Origin: Chelativorans sp. YIM 93263
Lineage (GTDB): Bacteria; Pseudomonadota; Alphaproteobacteria; Rhizobiales; Rhizobiaceae
Assembly: GCF_028767125.1 (NCBI RefSeq)
Contig: NZ_JAKCWP010000001.1
Location: forward strand, 558,001-622,000
DNA length: 64,000 bases
Direction: 5' to 3'
Part shown: positions 48,445 to 58,085 of the stretch, in pieces
How the letters are laid out: every line of letters begins with the position of its first letter
How positions within the stretch are numbered: the first letter of the stretch is position 1
Program-made: the position numbers and the translations under genes
The notes under the pieces: model-generated
The model's database searches: none
What the model was told of the DNA's origin: nothing
Seen by the model: the letters and a program-made list of their open reading frames with translations, nothing else

Positions 48445-49130
48445 TCAGCAAGCCAGTCCGGGTAATCAGAGACAAGCAGACGATAGGGTTCTTCGTCCTC
48501 CTCGACTTCGGAAAATCGGGCAATTGGCTCTGCAAAGATATTGTCCGTCAGGTCGTCATTGACGGTGGAAACTTCCCCGATCAACACATCGGCATCTTCC
48601 GCCCAGAAATTATGCCATACGCCCGGCATGAGCGTGACGCTCTCTCCGGGTGAAAGGCGAAGGACGCCGCCTGCGTCGAAGCGCCGGATGATACCATCCG
48701 TCGGCACCGAAACAGGTGCCTTGGGGTCGACGCTGCCATCAGGTGCCGAGGCATGAAGCTTGATGCACAGGCTGCCGCCGCCCCGATTGATGATGTCCTC
48801 GGCTTTGACATCGTGGCGGTGCATGGGCGAGATCTGATCGTGGCGCGAAATCATGATCTTCTCCGCGTAAAGCATGCCACGGCCCTCCTTCAGCGCGGCG
48901 GCGTTGCCATTGCGCACAGTGAAGAGGAAAAGTCCCTCTCGCTCGAAATCCCCTAAGCCGTAATCGGTGATGTCCCAGCCGAGTCTGGCATCGACTATGC
49001 CCCCGATTTCCGATCGGCGGGCCTTCATGTCGGCCGGCGTAAAGTCGGCGAATGGCGGCAGCACATAGCCGAACGAGCGAATGAAAGCTTCGCTCTCGCG
49101 CAGAATCGTATTGATCTTCGAGCGTTTCAT
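48441..49130 (-). CDS. D-lyxose ketol-isomerase (cupin type)
   Basis: This 229-aa cupin isomerase matches the D-lyxose/D-mannose isomerase family. The metal site is seen in SPMHRHDVKAEDIINRGGG near residue 105 (His, His, Glu) and in LMPGVWHNFWAE near residue 170 (His). It interconverts D-lyxose and D-xylulose, or D-mannose and D-fructose. GAGGAG lies upstream of ATG 49130. It is translationally coupled to the downstream kinase gene. Confidence 0.88.
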   Translation of the reverse strand: MKRSKINTILRESEAFIRSFGYVLPPFADFTPADMKARRSEIGGIVDARLGWDITDYGLGDFEREGLFLFTVRNGNAAALKEGRGMLYAEKIMISRHDQISPMHRHDVKAEDIINRGGGSLCIKLHASAPDGSVDPKAPVSVPTDGIIRRFDAGGVLRLSPGESVTLMPGVWHNFWAEDADVLIGEVSTVNDDLTDNIFAEPIARFSEVEEDEEPYRLLVSDYPDWLAE

Positions 49131-49338
49131 CGCTGTTTTCTCCTCGTCTCCCGGTCCAGCAGTTTGGTAGACGAAGCCGGCGCGGGAGCCAAGTCCGCCC
49201 TCGTATCTGACGAAATTCGTCGGAGCGAGGCGAGAAAGATGCTGTTTGGGCACCGGAGCGCACTGTACCTGTCAGTAGACGAGTACCGGCACGCAGAGAA
49301 ACACCATCTTAGTCCGCTCCGGAGATCCGATCAGACAC

Positions 49339-49575
49339 TCAGAACGCCCGGAAGGTCAACGTGGTAAGCGATCGGACAATGCCGGGGATATTGGCGACGT
49401 TGTCGTTTATAAATTTGCCCACATCCACGCCATCTTCGATATAGACCTTGAGCAGCAGGTCGTAATCGCCGCTTGTGGAGTAAAGTTCGGACGCAATTTC
49501 GCGCTTGTAGAGCGCATCGGCAACCTCATATGTTTTGCCGGGCTGACAGCGCAACTGGACGAAGACGGGTTTCAT
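49339..49575 (-). CDS. Stand-alone Lrp/AsnC ligand-binding (RAM) domain protein
   Basis: This 78-aa protein is a single RAM/ACT-like domain (FVQLRCQPGKTYEVADALY, YSTSGDYDLLLKVYIEDG, VRSLTTLTFRAF) without a DNA-binding part. Such proteins bind amino acids or pair with Lrp-type regulators. The function is not known here. It is single and divergent from the fur-type gene. Confidence 0.9.
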   Translation of the reverse strand: MKPVFVQLRCQPGKTYEVADALYKREIASELYSTSGDYDLLLKVYIEDGVDVGKFINDNVANIPGIVRSLTTLTFRAF

Positions 49576-49711
49576 GTTTCTCTTTGATCAACCTGCGTTA
49601 CTTCTCCCGCCGAGGGTCGGCCGAACCTGCTCCCCTGTCAACGGGCGAAATCGCCACTGAGCTGGATTCCGAAACTTTGCAAGCGCCGATCAACTGAAGC
49701 ATAGTCCGCTT

Positions 49712-50146
49712 ATGAACAAAGAAGCGCAACGAGGATGGACCTATGAGGATGAGTTGCGGCGTGCCGGCGTGCGAATCACGCGGCCGCGGCAGGTGATCCT
49801 GAGCATTCTCTCGAAGACTGAGGACCATCCCGACGCGATGGAGATTTTCAACCGTGCCTCCGAGATCGACCCCAGCATATCGCTTTCGACCGTATATCGC
49901 ACGATGAAGCTCCTGGAGGAGTTGGGCACGATCCATCGCCATGCGTTCGAGGGCGGTCGGGCGCGTTTCGAGCAGGCCGGCGAGGAGCATCACGACCACC
50001 TGATCGATATCGATACGGGTGACGTGATCGAATTCCAGTCCAACAAGATCGAAGCGCTGCAGGACGAGATCGCCCGTTCTCTCGGTTATGATATTGTCCA
50101 CCACAAGCTGGAGCTTTACGGGCGAAAGCGGCGGCGGCGGCGCTAG
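49712..50146 (+). CDS. Fur family metalloregulator (Fur/Mur type)
   Basis: This 144-aa regulator has a winged-helix domain ([13 protein letters not shown], then [17 protein letters not shown]) and a dimerization domain with [17 protein letters not shown]. That is the metal-sensing segment of Fur and of the manganese regulator Mur. It lacks the CxxC structural-zinc pairs seen in PerR and E. coli Fur, as in rhizobial Fur/Mur proteins. Mur-type manganese sensing is therefore likely but not certain. The C-terminal tail is RKRRRRR. It lies 63 bp before gnd. Confidence 0.92.
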   Translation: MNKEAQRGWTYEDELRRAGVRITRPRQVILSILSKTEDHPDAMEIFNRASEIDPSISLSTVYRTMKLLEELGTIHRHAFEGGRARFEQAGEEHHDHLIDIDTGDVIEFQSNKIEALQDEIARSLGYDIVHHKLELYGRKRRRRR

Positions 50147-50154
50147 CGCCGCCG
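50135..50154. repeat. Perfect 20-nt GC palindrome across the fur-type stop codon
   Basis: CGGCGGCGCT followed by AGCGCCGCCG is a perfect palindrome centred in CTAG, with the TAG stop inside it. In RNA it would give an 8-bp stem with a 4-nt loop. No T-run follows. It may be a transcript 3'-end structure or simply a by-product of the Arg-rich GGC-repeat tail. Confidence 0.5.
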
Positions 50155-50209
50155 GTGCAAGCAGAATATCCATGCGCAGTCGCGCGCAACGAACGGGTCT
50201 GAAGGATTT

Positions 50210-51625
50210 ATGGAAAAAGCTGATATCGGCCTCATCGGCCTCGGTGTGATGGGCGCCAATCTGGCGCTCAATATTGCGGAAAAAGGTTTTCGGATCGCCG
50301 TTTTCAACCGCACGGGATCACGCACTCAGGCGTTTGTCGAAAATGCGGGAAAGCTCGCTGAGAATATCGTCGCTTGCGATTCGCTCAAGGCGCTGGCAGA
50401 GGCCATTGAGCACCCGCGGCCGATCATTGTCATGGTGTCGGCCGGCCAAGCCGTGGACGATCAGATAGCCGCGTTGCACACCCTGCTCGAGCAGGATGAT
50501 ATTATCATCGATGCAGGCAACGCCAATTTCCGCGATACGCGCCGCCGCATGGCCGAACTGGCCGAGAGTGGTCCGCGCTTTATAGGGATGGGCGTCTCCG
50601 GCGGCGAAGAGGGCGCGCGGCACGGCCCTTCAATTATGGTGGGCGGCGCCCAGGAGGCCTATCGGCGCATCGAGCCTGTTCTGGAAGCGATAGCCGCGCG
50701 CCACGAGGGTGAGGCCTGCCAGGCCTGGCTCGGCCCGGATGGTGCGGGCCATTTCGTCAAGACCATTCACAACGGCATCGAATATGCCGATATGCAGATG
50801 ATCGCCGAGATCTACGGCATCCTGCGCGACGGGCACGGCCTTTCCGCCTCCGGCATCGCTCCGATCTTCGCAAAGTGGAACGAGGGCCGCCTCAACTCCT
50901 ATCTCATCGAGATCACCGCCGCCGTCTTGGCTAAGACGGATTCCGGCTCTGGCCGGCCCATGGTCGATGTGATCCTCGACCGTGCGGGCCAGAAGGGGAC
51001 GGGCCGCTGGTCGGCAATCGAAGCCCAGTCCCTCGGCATTCCCGCAACCGCTATTGAGGCGGCGGTGGCCGCGCGCAGCCTTTCGGCGACGAAAAAGGAA
51101 CGGGAGCGCGCGGAAAACCGCTTCGGCACACCCGCGCCCGCCGCCGGACCCGCCACGGAGGAAGCGCTTACCATCCTCGAAGGAGCGCTTTTTGCAGGAA
51201 AGATTGTCGCCTATGCGCAAGGATTTTCGGTCATGGCCGCCGCCTCGCGCGAGTTCGGCTGGAATCTGCCGCTTGGCACGGTAGCGCGCATCTGGCGCGC
51301 GGGCTGCATCATTCGTTCTCAGTTCCTCGGCGAAATCGCAGATGCATTCGACCAGGCACCGGAAACCGAAAACCTCCTGTTGACGCCAGCCTTTTCAGAC
51401 CTGATCGAGGCCGCGCATCCCCATTTGCGCCGCGTGGTGGCGCGTTGCGCCGAGGCGGGTATTCCCGTGCCCTCGCTCGCGGCTGCCCTCGGGCACTTCG
51501 ACACGATTCGGCGGTCGCGCGGCACGGCCGATCTTATTCAGGCCCAGCGCGATTTCTTCGGCGCGCACGGCTTTGAACGTGTCGACAAGGAGGGTACGTA
51601 CCACGGAGATTGGAGCGACACATGA
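50210..51625 (+). CDS. gnd: 6-phosphogluconate dehydrogenase (decarboxylating)
   Basis: This 471-aa enzyme of the oxidative pentose phosphate pathway oxidises and decarboxylates 6-phosphogluconate to ribulose 5-phosphate. The NADP loop is IGLIGLGVMGANLALN. IIDAGNANFRDTRRR and GMGVSGGEEGARHGPSIM are substrate-binding. The catalytic Lys-Asn lies in HFVKTIHNGIEYADMQMI (quoted in part: KTIHNGIEY). The length is that of the standard long form. A strong terminator follows. Confidence 0.97.
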   Translation: MEKADIGLIGLGVMGANLALNIAEKGFRIAVFNRTGSRTQAFVENAGKLAENIVACDSLKALAEAIEHPRPIIVMVSAGQAVDDQIAALHTLLEQDDIIIDAGNANFRDTRRRMAELAESGPRFIGMGVSGGEEGARHGPSIMVGGAQEAYRRIEPVLEAIAARHEGEACQAWLGPDGAGHFVKTIHNGIEYADMQMIAEIYGILRDGHGLSASGIAPIFAKWNEGRLNSYLIEITAAVLAKTDSGSGRPMVDVILDRAGQKGTGRWSAIEAQSLGIPATAIEAAVAARSLSATKKERERAENRFGTPAPAAGPATEEALTILEGALFAGKIVAYAQGFSVMAAASREFGWNLPLGTVARIWRAGCIIRSQFLGEIADAFDQAPETENLLLTPAFSDLIEAAHPHLRRVVARCAEAGIPVPSLAAALGHFDTIRRSRGTADLIQAQRDFFGAHGFERVDKEGTYHGDWSDT

Positions 51626-51667
51626 AAGTGCCGCCGTGGTGGAGGGGAACCACGGCGGCTTTTCATG
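51622..51667 (+). terminator. Intrinsic terminator of gnd
   Basis: GCCGCCGTGGT (51630-51640) and ACCACGGCGGC (51649-51659) form an 11-bp perfect stem with an 8-nt loop, followed by TTTT. Outer CATGAAA (51622-51628) and TTTCATG (51661-51667) extend the symmetry, so the structure should end transcription in both directions. Confidence 0.9.
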
Positions 51668-51935
51668 AAAAGCGCGGCAGCCCGGAGAGGGGGAATAGGC
51701 TGCCGCTTTTGTCCGGTTTAGGCGGGGGACGAGCCTTTGCCGGACTCGGCATAATATTGCCGATGAAGCATATGTTGTGCGCCAAAATGGCTATTCAAGG
51801 GTGGTTGGAATTACACTTATTTAATTTTTTGTGATCGGCGCGAGAGCGCAGGTTTACGTCACGATATGGCGGCAGATTTGGTCGCGTGCGCAATTGTGAT
51901 AGACAGCCTCAAATCACCACGTTACCCGTTCCTCC
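51668..51935. other. Intergenic region between gnd terminator and polA
   Basis: About 270 bp holds no credible gene. It includes an AT-rich stretch (51790-51835, with TTATTTAATTTTTTGTG). The polA promoter presumably lies here, but I cannot point to a clear -35/-10 pair. Confidence 0.4.
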
Positions 51936-54875
51936 ATGAAAAATGGCGATCATCTCTTCCTCGTAGACGGCTCGGGCTATATTTTCCGGGCATATCATGC
52001 ACTTCCGCCCCTTGCGCGTAAGTCCGACGGACTGCCCGTGGGCGCGGTTTCGGGCTTTTGCAACATGCTCTGGAAGCTGTTGCGCAACGCGCGCGATACG
52101 GATGTTGGCGTGACGCCCACCCATTTTGCGGTCATTTTCGATTATTCCTCGAAAACGTTTCGTAGCGAGCTTTACCCCGAGTACAAGGCAAACCGGACCG
52201 AGCCACCGGAAGACCTCGTGCCGCAATTTGGCCTCATTCGCCAGGCTACGCGCGCTTTCGGCGTACCCTGCATCGAAATGGAAGGATTTGAGGCGGACGA
52301 TCTGATCGCCACATATGCACGGTTGGCCGAGGAGGCGGGCGGCGACGCCACGATCATCTCCTCCGACAAGGACCTGATGCAACTCGTCCGGCCTTGCGTC
52401 TCCATGTACGACCCGATGAAAGATCGCGAAATCGGCGTCGAGCAGGTGATCGAGAAATGGGGTGTGCCGCCGGAGAAGATGATCGACCTGCAGGCGCTGA
52501 CGGGGGATACGATCGACAATGTTCCGGGTGTGCCCGGAATTGGGCCGAAAACGGCGGCGCAGCTTCTGGCGGAGTACGGCGATCTCGATACGCTTCTCGC
52601 GCGCGCGCATGAGATCAAGCAGAACAAGCGTCGCGAAAATCTGATCGAATATGCCGAAAAGGCGCGCGTTTCGCGGGAATTGGTCAGGCTTAGGAACGAC
52701 GCGCCCGTCGAACTGGGCGTTGACGCATTGGCGCTCGATTCGGTGGCCGATGGACCGAAACTCATCGCTTTTTTGAAGGCGATGGAGTTTTCCTCTCTCA
52801 CCCGGCGGGTGGCGGAAGCCACGGGCGCCGATCCGGCTGCAATCGATGCCGCCTATGTTGAAGTTCAGGCCGGCGCCGCCGCGCATGGGCCGGACCTGAC
52901 CGTGCCGGCCTCGGGCACCGACGAGCCCGGCGCGGAGGGGGAAGTCGCACCGGACCGTACCGACAGCGCGGAAACACCGCAGGCACTGGCGAATAAGCTT
53001 GCAGACGGAGCGACGGCCGAGGCGATCGACCATTCCGGCTATGTTTGCGTCCGAGACCCTGAAACGCTGCATATGTGGATGGCCGAAGCCCGCGAAACCG
53101 GGCTCCTGGCCTTCGATACGGAGACCACCTCGCTCGACCCCATGCAGGCGGAGCTCTGCGGGATCGCGCTTGCCACCGCGCCGGGACGCGCGGCCTATGT
53201 ACCCCTGTCGCATAAGAACGGTGAAACCGATCTGCTCGGCGGGGGCCTGCTCGACGGCCAGCTCGGCCAGGAGGAAGCGCTCGCTATCATCCGGCCGGTC
53301 ATGCAGGATCCGTCCGTGCTCAAGATCGGCCAGAACCTCAAATATGACTGGCTCCTGTTTTATCGCCACGGCATTGAGATCGCGCCCTGTGACGATACGA
53401 TGCTCATCTCCTATGTGCTTGAAGCGGGTATCCAGGCGCACGGCATGGACGCGCTTTCGGAACGCTGGCTGGGGCACACGCCGCTCTCTTACAAGGAACT
53501 GACGGGCTCGGGCCGCTCGAAAATCACCTTCGACATGGTCGATCTGAAACGCGCCACCGACTACGCCGCCGAAGATGCCGATGTCACGCTGCGACTTTGG
53601 AAGGTGCTGAAGCCGCGGCTGGCCGCGAACGGACTCGTCTCCGTCTATGAGCGGCTGGAGCGTCCGATGATCTCCGTTATCGGGCGGATGGAGCATCGCG
53701 GAATCAGCGTGGATCGGCAGATTCTGTCGCGCATGTCCGGCGACTTCGCTCAAGTTGCCGCGGCGATGGAGGCGGACATTTACGAGCTTGCCGGCGAGCG
53801 CTTCACCATCGGCTCGCCCAAGCAGCTCGGCGAGATCCTGTTTGGCAAGATGGGCCTGCCCGGCGGGGCAAAGACGAAATCCGGCCAATGGTCCACGTCC
53901 GCACAGGTGCTGGAGGAACTGGCCGCCGCCGGACACCCCCTACCGCGAAAGATCGTCGACTGGCGCCAGGTCACGAAGCTGAAATCCACCTATACGGACG
54001 CGCTGCCGGACTACATCGATGCCCACACAGGACGCGTGCACACGTCTTATTCGCTGGCCTCGACCACAACCGGGCGGCTTTCCTCATCGGAACCCAATCT
54101 GCAGAACATTCCGATCCGCACGACGGAGGGCCGGAAGATCCGCACGGCTTTCGTCGCGCCGGAAGGGCGCAAGCTGATCTCGGCCGATTACAGCCAGATC
54201 GAGCTGCGCGTGCTTGCCCATGTCGCCGATATTCCTGAGCTTAAGCAGGCCTTTGCCGAGGGGCTGGACATCCACGCCATGACTGCCTCGGAAATGTTTG
54301 GCGTACCGGTCGAAGGCATGCCCGGTGAGGTGCGGCGGCGCGCCAAGGCCATCAATTTCGGCATCATCTATGGTATCTCCGCATTCGGCTTGGCCAACCA
54401 GCTCGCGATCCCGCGCGAGGAGGCAGGCGCCTATATCAAGCGCTATTTCGAGCGCTTTCCCGGCATCAAGAATTATATGGAGCGTACAAAGGCTTTCTGC
54501 CGCGAGCACGGCTATGTGGAGACGATTTTCGGTCGCCGGGCCAACTATCCCGAGATCCGGTCGGCAAACCCCTCCATGCGGGCCTTCAACGAGCGCGCCG
54601 CGATCAATGCGCCCATCCAGGGATCAGCGGCCGATATCATCCGCCGCGCGATGATCCGCATGGACGAGGCCCTCCGCGCCAATGGTCTCACGGATATTCA
54701 GATGCTGCTGCAAGTGCATGACGAATTGATCTTCGAGGCCCCCGCTGAGGCAGTAGAACGCGCGATACCCGTCATCCGCACCGTGATGGAAGGGGCGGCC
54801 TGGCCCGCCCGCGCGCTCTCCGTGCCGCTGAAAGTGGATGCTCGCGCCGCCGACAATTGGGAAGAGGCACACTGA
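51936..54875 (+). CDS. polA: DNA polymerase I
   Basis: This 979-aa enzyme has three domains. The 5'-3' exonuclease (about 1-300) begins LVDGSGYIFRAYHALPPL and contains FEADDLIATYA. A 3'-5' proofreading domain (about 370-565) keeps the metal-binding FDTETTSLD. The polymerase domain (about 600-979) has motif A SADYSQIELRVLAHV, motif B RRRAKAINFGIIYGISAFGL and motif C QVHDELIFEAP. It fills gaps, repairs DNA and removes Okazaki primers. Unlike polymerases of some bacteria, the proofreading residues look intact. Confidence 0.98.
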   Translation: MKNGDHLFLVDGSGYIFRAYHALPPLARKSDGLPVGAVSGFCNMLWKLLRNARDTDVGVTPTHFAVIFDYSSKTFRSELYPEYKANRTEPPEDLVPQFGLIRQATRAFGVPCIEMEGFEADDLIATYARLAEEAGGDATIISSDKDLMQLVRPCVSMYDPMKDREIGVEQVIEKWGVPPEKMIDLQALTGDTIDNVPGVPGIGPKTAAQLLAEYGDLDTLLARAHEIKQNKRRENLIEYAEKARVSRELVRLRNDAPVELGVDALALDSVADGPKLIAFLKAMEFSSLTRRVAEATGADPAAIDAAYVEVQAGAAAHGPDLTVPASGTDEPGAEGEVAPDRTDSAETPQALANKLADGATAEAIDHSGYVCVRDPETLHMWMAEARETGLLAFDTETTSLDPMQAELCGIALATAPGRAAYVPLSHKNGETDLLGGGLLDGQLGQEEALAIIRPVMQDPSVLKIGQNLKYDWLLFYRHGIEIAPCDDTMLISYVLEAGIQAHGMDALSERWLGHTPLSYKELTGSGRSKITFDMVDLKRATDYAAEDADVTLRLWKVLKPRLAANGLVSVYERLERPMISVIGRMEHRGISVDRQILSRMSGDFAQVAAAMEADIYELAGERFTIGSPKQLGEILFGKMGLPGGAKTKSGQWSTSAQVLEELAAAGHPLPRKIVDWRQVTKLKSTYTDALPDYIDAHTGRVHTSYSLASTTTGRLSSSEPNLQNIPIRTTEGRKIRTAFVAPEGRKLISADYSQIELRVLAHVADIPELKQAFAEGLDIHAMTASEMFGVPVEGMPGEVRRRAKAINFGIIYGISAFGLANQLAIPREEAGAYIKRYFERFPGIKNYMERTKAFCREHGYVETIFGRRANYPEIRSANPSMRAFNERAAINAPIQGSAADIIRRAMIRMDEALRANGLTDIQMLLQVHDELIFEAPAEAVERAIPVIRTVMEGAAWPARALSVPLKVDARAADNWEEAH

Positions 54876-55099
54876 TCAACGGGATGGCTAAAGCCGACCT
54901 AAGCCATGGCGAAGCGGGGGTAGCTAGTCGCCGACGTTCCAGATTAGCTCAGATATCAACGCCTTCATAAGGCTAGGGCCCGACCCTGGATTATGCCATT
55001 GCGGTCACGAAACGCGCCGACGTCCGTAAAACCACCGCACGCGACGTCATCAATCCCGGACAGCCTCCGCCCTACGTTTCGATCCCACTTCATCTTGCT

Positions 55100-55564
55100 C
55101 TAAGCGGCGTTCGACGCCGGTGCCTCCGCCAGGAAAGTGTGGATTGCATTGGCGTCCTGCGTGCCGCGGATTTTCTCCGTCGTCTCTGTATCCCTCAGCA
55201 CGCGCGCAATCCGCGACAGCGCCTTCAGGTGATCGGCTCCGGCCCCCTCGGGAGCAAGCAGCAGGAAAATGAGATCCACGGGCTGATCGTCCAGCGCGTC
55301 AAACGCGACGGGAGTTTCCAGACGAGCGAAGACACCCGTGATGTTCTTGATCCCTTGCAGTTTGCCATGGGGAATGGCTATTCCGTTGCCGACCCCCGTC
55401 GAGCCAAGGCGCTCGCGCTGTAGAATCGTGTCGAAGATTTCGCGCTCCGGAAGACCGGTGGTCGCAGCCGCCTTTTCGGCAAGAAGTTGCAAGACCTGTT
55501 TCTTGGAATTGGCCTTCAAGGCCGGCATGATTGCCGAGACCTCGATCAGATCGCTCAGATCCAT
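55100..55564 (-). CDS. ptsN: PTS IIA-like nitrogen regulatory protein PtsN (EIIA-Ntr)
   Basis: This 154-aa regulator of the Ntr phosphotransferase system has the phosphorylation site GIAIPHGKLQGI (His near residue 66), RERLGSTGVGNG, and the C-terminal LSRIARVLRDTE. It controls potassium transport and other processes by protein contacts. ATG 55564 (MDLSDLI) matches the family start and has AGAGG upstream at good distance; an ATG at 55573 sits directly on that AGAGG. The 224-bp gap toward polA shows no gene. Confidence 0.95.
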   Translation of the reverse strand: MDLSDLIEVSAIMPALKANSKKQVLQLLAEKAAATTGLPEREIFDTILQRERLGSTGVGNGIAIPHGKLQGIKNITGVFARLETPVAFDALDDQPVDLIFLLLAPEGAGADHLKALSRIARVLRDTETTEKIRGTQDANAIHTFLAEAPASNAA

Positions 55565-55619
55565 GGTTTGCATCCTCTGGTTAGGCCGCGCCTGATCGGG
55601 CGGGACAGCCGGAATCCGG

Positions 55620-56195
55620 CTATTCGCCTTCCACCGTCGATGGGTCGATCCAGCCTATATTGCCGTCGGCCCGTCTGTACACGATGTTGACCTCATTGCT
55701 GCCCGCGTTGCGGAACACGAAAACGGGGTTGTCCTTCATATCGAGTTCGATCACCGCAGCGGCAACCGTCATTGACTGAAGAGGCAGTCGTGATTCCGCC
55801 ACCACGGTGGGTGCGTAGTCATCCGGCACCTCCTCCCCGTCTTCATCGATCGGCGCCATCACGCGATAGGTCGCGTCCAGCGCTCCGTTGCTGGGTGCCG
55901 TTGCATGGGATTTCAACTTACGCTTGTATCGGCGCAGTCTTTTTTCGATCCGCTCCGCCGCCGCATCGAAAGCCAGGTGGGGATCTTGCGATTCACCCCT
56001 CGCCTGAAGAATAGCGCCGGTATCGAGATGAACCATACAATCGGCCGAAAAGCGGTTGTTCGCCTTTTCCACCGTTATGCGGCCGGCGAATCCACCGTCG
56101 AAGTATTTATCCACTGCGTCGCCGATCCGCCCTTCGATACGAGTACGGAGAGCGTCGCCAATATCCATATGCTTACCGGAAATGCGAAGGCTCAT
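55620..56195 (-). CDS. hpf: Ribosome hibernation promoting factor (long form)
   Basis: This 191-aa protein has an N-terminal S30AE/YfiA domain (SLRISGKHMDIGDALRTRI, MVHLDTGAILQARGESQDPHLAFDAA; quoted in part). A linker leads to a C-terminal domain with DDYAPTVVAESRLPLQSMTV and NPVFVFRNAGSNEVNIVYRR. The long form dimerises 70S ribosomes in stationary phase. It stands between rpoN and ptsN, as is usual. Confidence 0.95.
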   Translation of the reverse strand: MSLRISGKHMDIGDALRTRIEGRIGDAVDKYFDGGFAGRITVEKANNRFSADCMVHLDTGAILQARGESQDPHLAFDAAAERIEKRLRRYKRKLKSHATAPSNGALDATYRVMAPIDEDGEEVPDDYAPTVVAESRLPLQSMTVAAAVIELDMKDNPVFVFRNAGSNEVNIVYRRADGNIGWIDPSTVEGE

Positions 56196-56405
56196 ATGAG
56201 AAACGACCTTTCGTGGTCAGATTTTCAACGCCTTGAAGTTTATACGCGTTGCCTGCGCACACAAGTTCCGCGACGAAAAATCGGTGGGTCGCGGCGGATC
56301 AGATCCTTCTTCGAAACTGGAATCGACGTTACCCTTTTCATCGGCCTATGGAGGCGGGCTTCTAGTGGCTCCGCCCGTGCTTGTCAATCGATCCGAGGCG
56401 AGGGG

Positions 56406-57887
56406 TCAGGCGGACGCTTCGGCCGCTGCCCGGGCCTTCTTTTCGCGCCGGCGTTGTACCGAAGAGGGAATATTCATTGCTTCCCGATACTTGGCGACGG
56501 TCCGGCGCGCGATCTCGACGCCCTCCCGCCGCAGCGTGTCGACGATAGCATCGTCCGAAAGTACGGAATGTGCTTTTTCGGCGTCGATAAGCTGACGGAT
56601 GCGGTGGCGCACGGCCTCGGCCGAATGGGCGTCGCCGCTGTCTGCGGATGCGATGGCCGTTGTAAAAAAATACCTCAGCTCGAACAGCCCGCGCGGCGTC
56701 ATCATGAATTTGTTCGCCACCACGCGGCTCACGGTCGATTCATGCATGCCGATCGCCTCGGCAATCGCGCGCAATGTCAGAGGCCGCAGATGGTCGATGC
56801 CATGGGCCAGGAAAGAATCCTGCAGGCGTACGATTTCGGAAGCCACCTTGAGGATCGTCTTCGCACGTTGGTCCAGGCTCCGGGCCAGCCAGTGCGCGCT
56901 TTGCAGGCGTTCGGAAAGGAACGCCTTGTCCGCCTGGTCGACCTTTGCCGATACCTTCGTGAAGTATGGCTCGTTGACCAGGACACGCGGCAGCGTGTCG
57001 GCGTTAAGCTCGACAGCCCAGCCCCCATCGCCGGCCGGCTTTACGAAGACGTCGGGCTGAACGGGTGCGGCCGGCTGGCTCGTAAGAGCCGCGCCAGGCT
57101 TCGGGTCGAGCGCGCGAATCTCCCCCAGCATGTCCATGAGATCCTCCTCGCCAACGCCGCAGATGCGCTTCAGCGTGGGGAAGTCGCGCTTGGCGAGTAG
57201 GTCGAGGTGGGACACCAGCGCCTCCATCGCTGGGTCCAGCCGGTCGCGTGCTTTCAATTGCAGCGCCAGGCACTCGGAAAGATCGCGGGCGAACAGGCCC
57301 GGCGGGTCGAACCCCTGACAAGCTTTAAGAATGTTTTCCAGCCTTCGGAGGTCGGCTTTCGTACGTATTGCGATGTCCTCGAGTGCGACCGTGAGGTAAC
57401 CGGCATCATCAAGGTTATCGAACAGATCCTGGGCCAGCAGGCGCTCTACCGGGTCGCTAAAGGTAAAAACGATCTGCTCGCCGATGTGCGCGCGCAGAGA
57501 AGGCGCCGTGTCAGCGATCGCCTCCAGGCTTCCAGCCTCGCCTTGCGCAAGGCCGTTTCCCCGGGCCGAACGCCATTGCGCCGAAAGATCAGGGCCGATC
57601 GTCTCCTGGCGTCCCGGGTCGTCCGGAAATACATTCTCCAGCGAACTGTCAAGCCGTGCCGAAATGGACTCCGCTAAGGTTTCCGGCCTGTGAGGTGCGG
57701 TTTCGGCTTCCTGCGCCGCGGTCGGCCCGCCTTCCCGCTCCAAAAGCGGGTTGCTCTCGATTTCGCTTTCGATGAACTGTTCCAGCTCCACATGCGTCAG
57801 CTGCAGCAATCGGATCGATTGCAACAATTGCGGTGTCATCGCCAGCGACTGCGTTTGACGTATGTCGAGCTTCGGCGAAAGGCCCAT
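56406..57887 (-). CDS. rpoN: RNA polymerase sigma-54 factor
   Basis: This 493-aa protein has region I LDIRQTQSLAMTPQLLQSI at the start (activator-interacting, Gln-rich). The core-binding region includes DPPGLFARDLSECLALQL. The C-terminal DNA-binding part has the RpoN box ARRTVAKYRE near residue 467. It directs nitrogen-related and other activator-dependent promoters. ATG 57887 (MGLSPKL) is the standard start. In related genomes it directly follows lptB; here a phn transporter lies in between. Confidence 0.97.
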   Translation of the reverse strand: MGLSPKLDIRQTQSLAMTPQLLQSIRLLQLTHVELEQFIESEIESNPLLEREGGPTAAQEAETAPHRPETLAESISARLDSSLENVFPDDPGRQETIGPDLSAQWRSARGNGLAQGEAGSLEAIADTAPSLRAHIGEQIVFTFSDPVERLLAQDLFDNLDDAGYLTVALEDIAIRTKADLRRLENILKACQGFDPPGLFARDLSECLALQLKARDRLDPAMEALVSHLDLLAKRDFPTLKRICGVGEEDLMDMLGEIRALDPKPGAALTSQPAAPVQPDVFVKPAGDGGWAVELNADTLPRVLVNEPYFTKVSAKVDQADKAFLSERLQSAHWLARSLDQRAKTILKVASEIVRLQDSFLAHGIDHLRPLTLRAIAEAIGMHESTVSRVVANKFMMTPRGLFELRYFFTTAIASADSGDAHSAEAVRHRIRQLIDAEKAHSVLSDDAIVDTLRREGVEIARRTVAKYREAMNIPSSVQRRREKKARAAAEASA

Positions 57888-58085
57888 TTGCCGGTTTTTC
57901 CATCTATCCCGCGCCTTGAAGTCCGTTTGGGAGTGGCGCATCTATCCGATAGAACTGGCCCGAAATTTGCTTGTCAAGTGTACCCCGATAATCGGCCATG
58001 TCTCAGTTCGAATTCGGCTTGCGGCGTATTCTTCCTCACAATGGCAAATCCCGCTCCTTTTACGATGACAAACGCGCGACATTCA

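Noticed and set aside
51909-53936. A 675-codon open frame antisense to polA
   Set aside because: No recognisable domain, and composition typical of a reversed GC-rich gene; polA explains the region fully.
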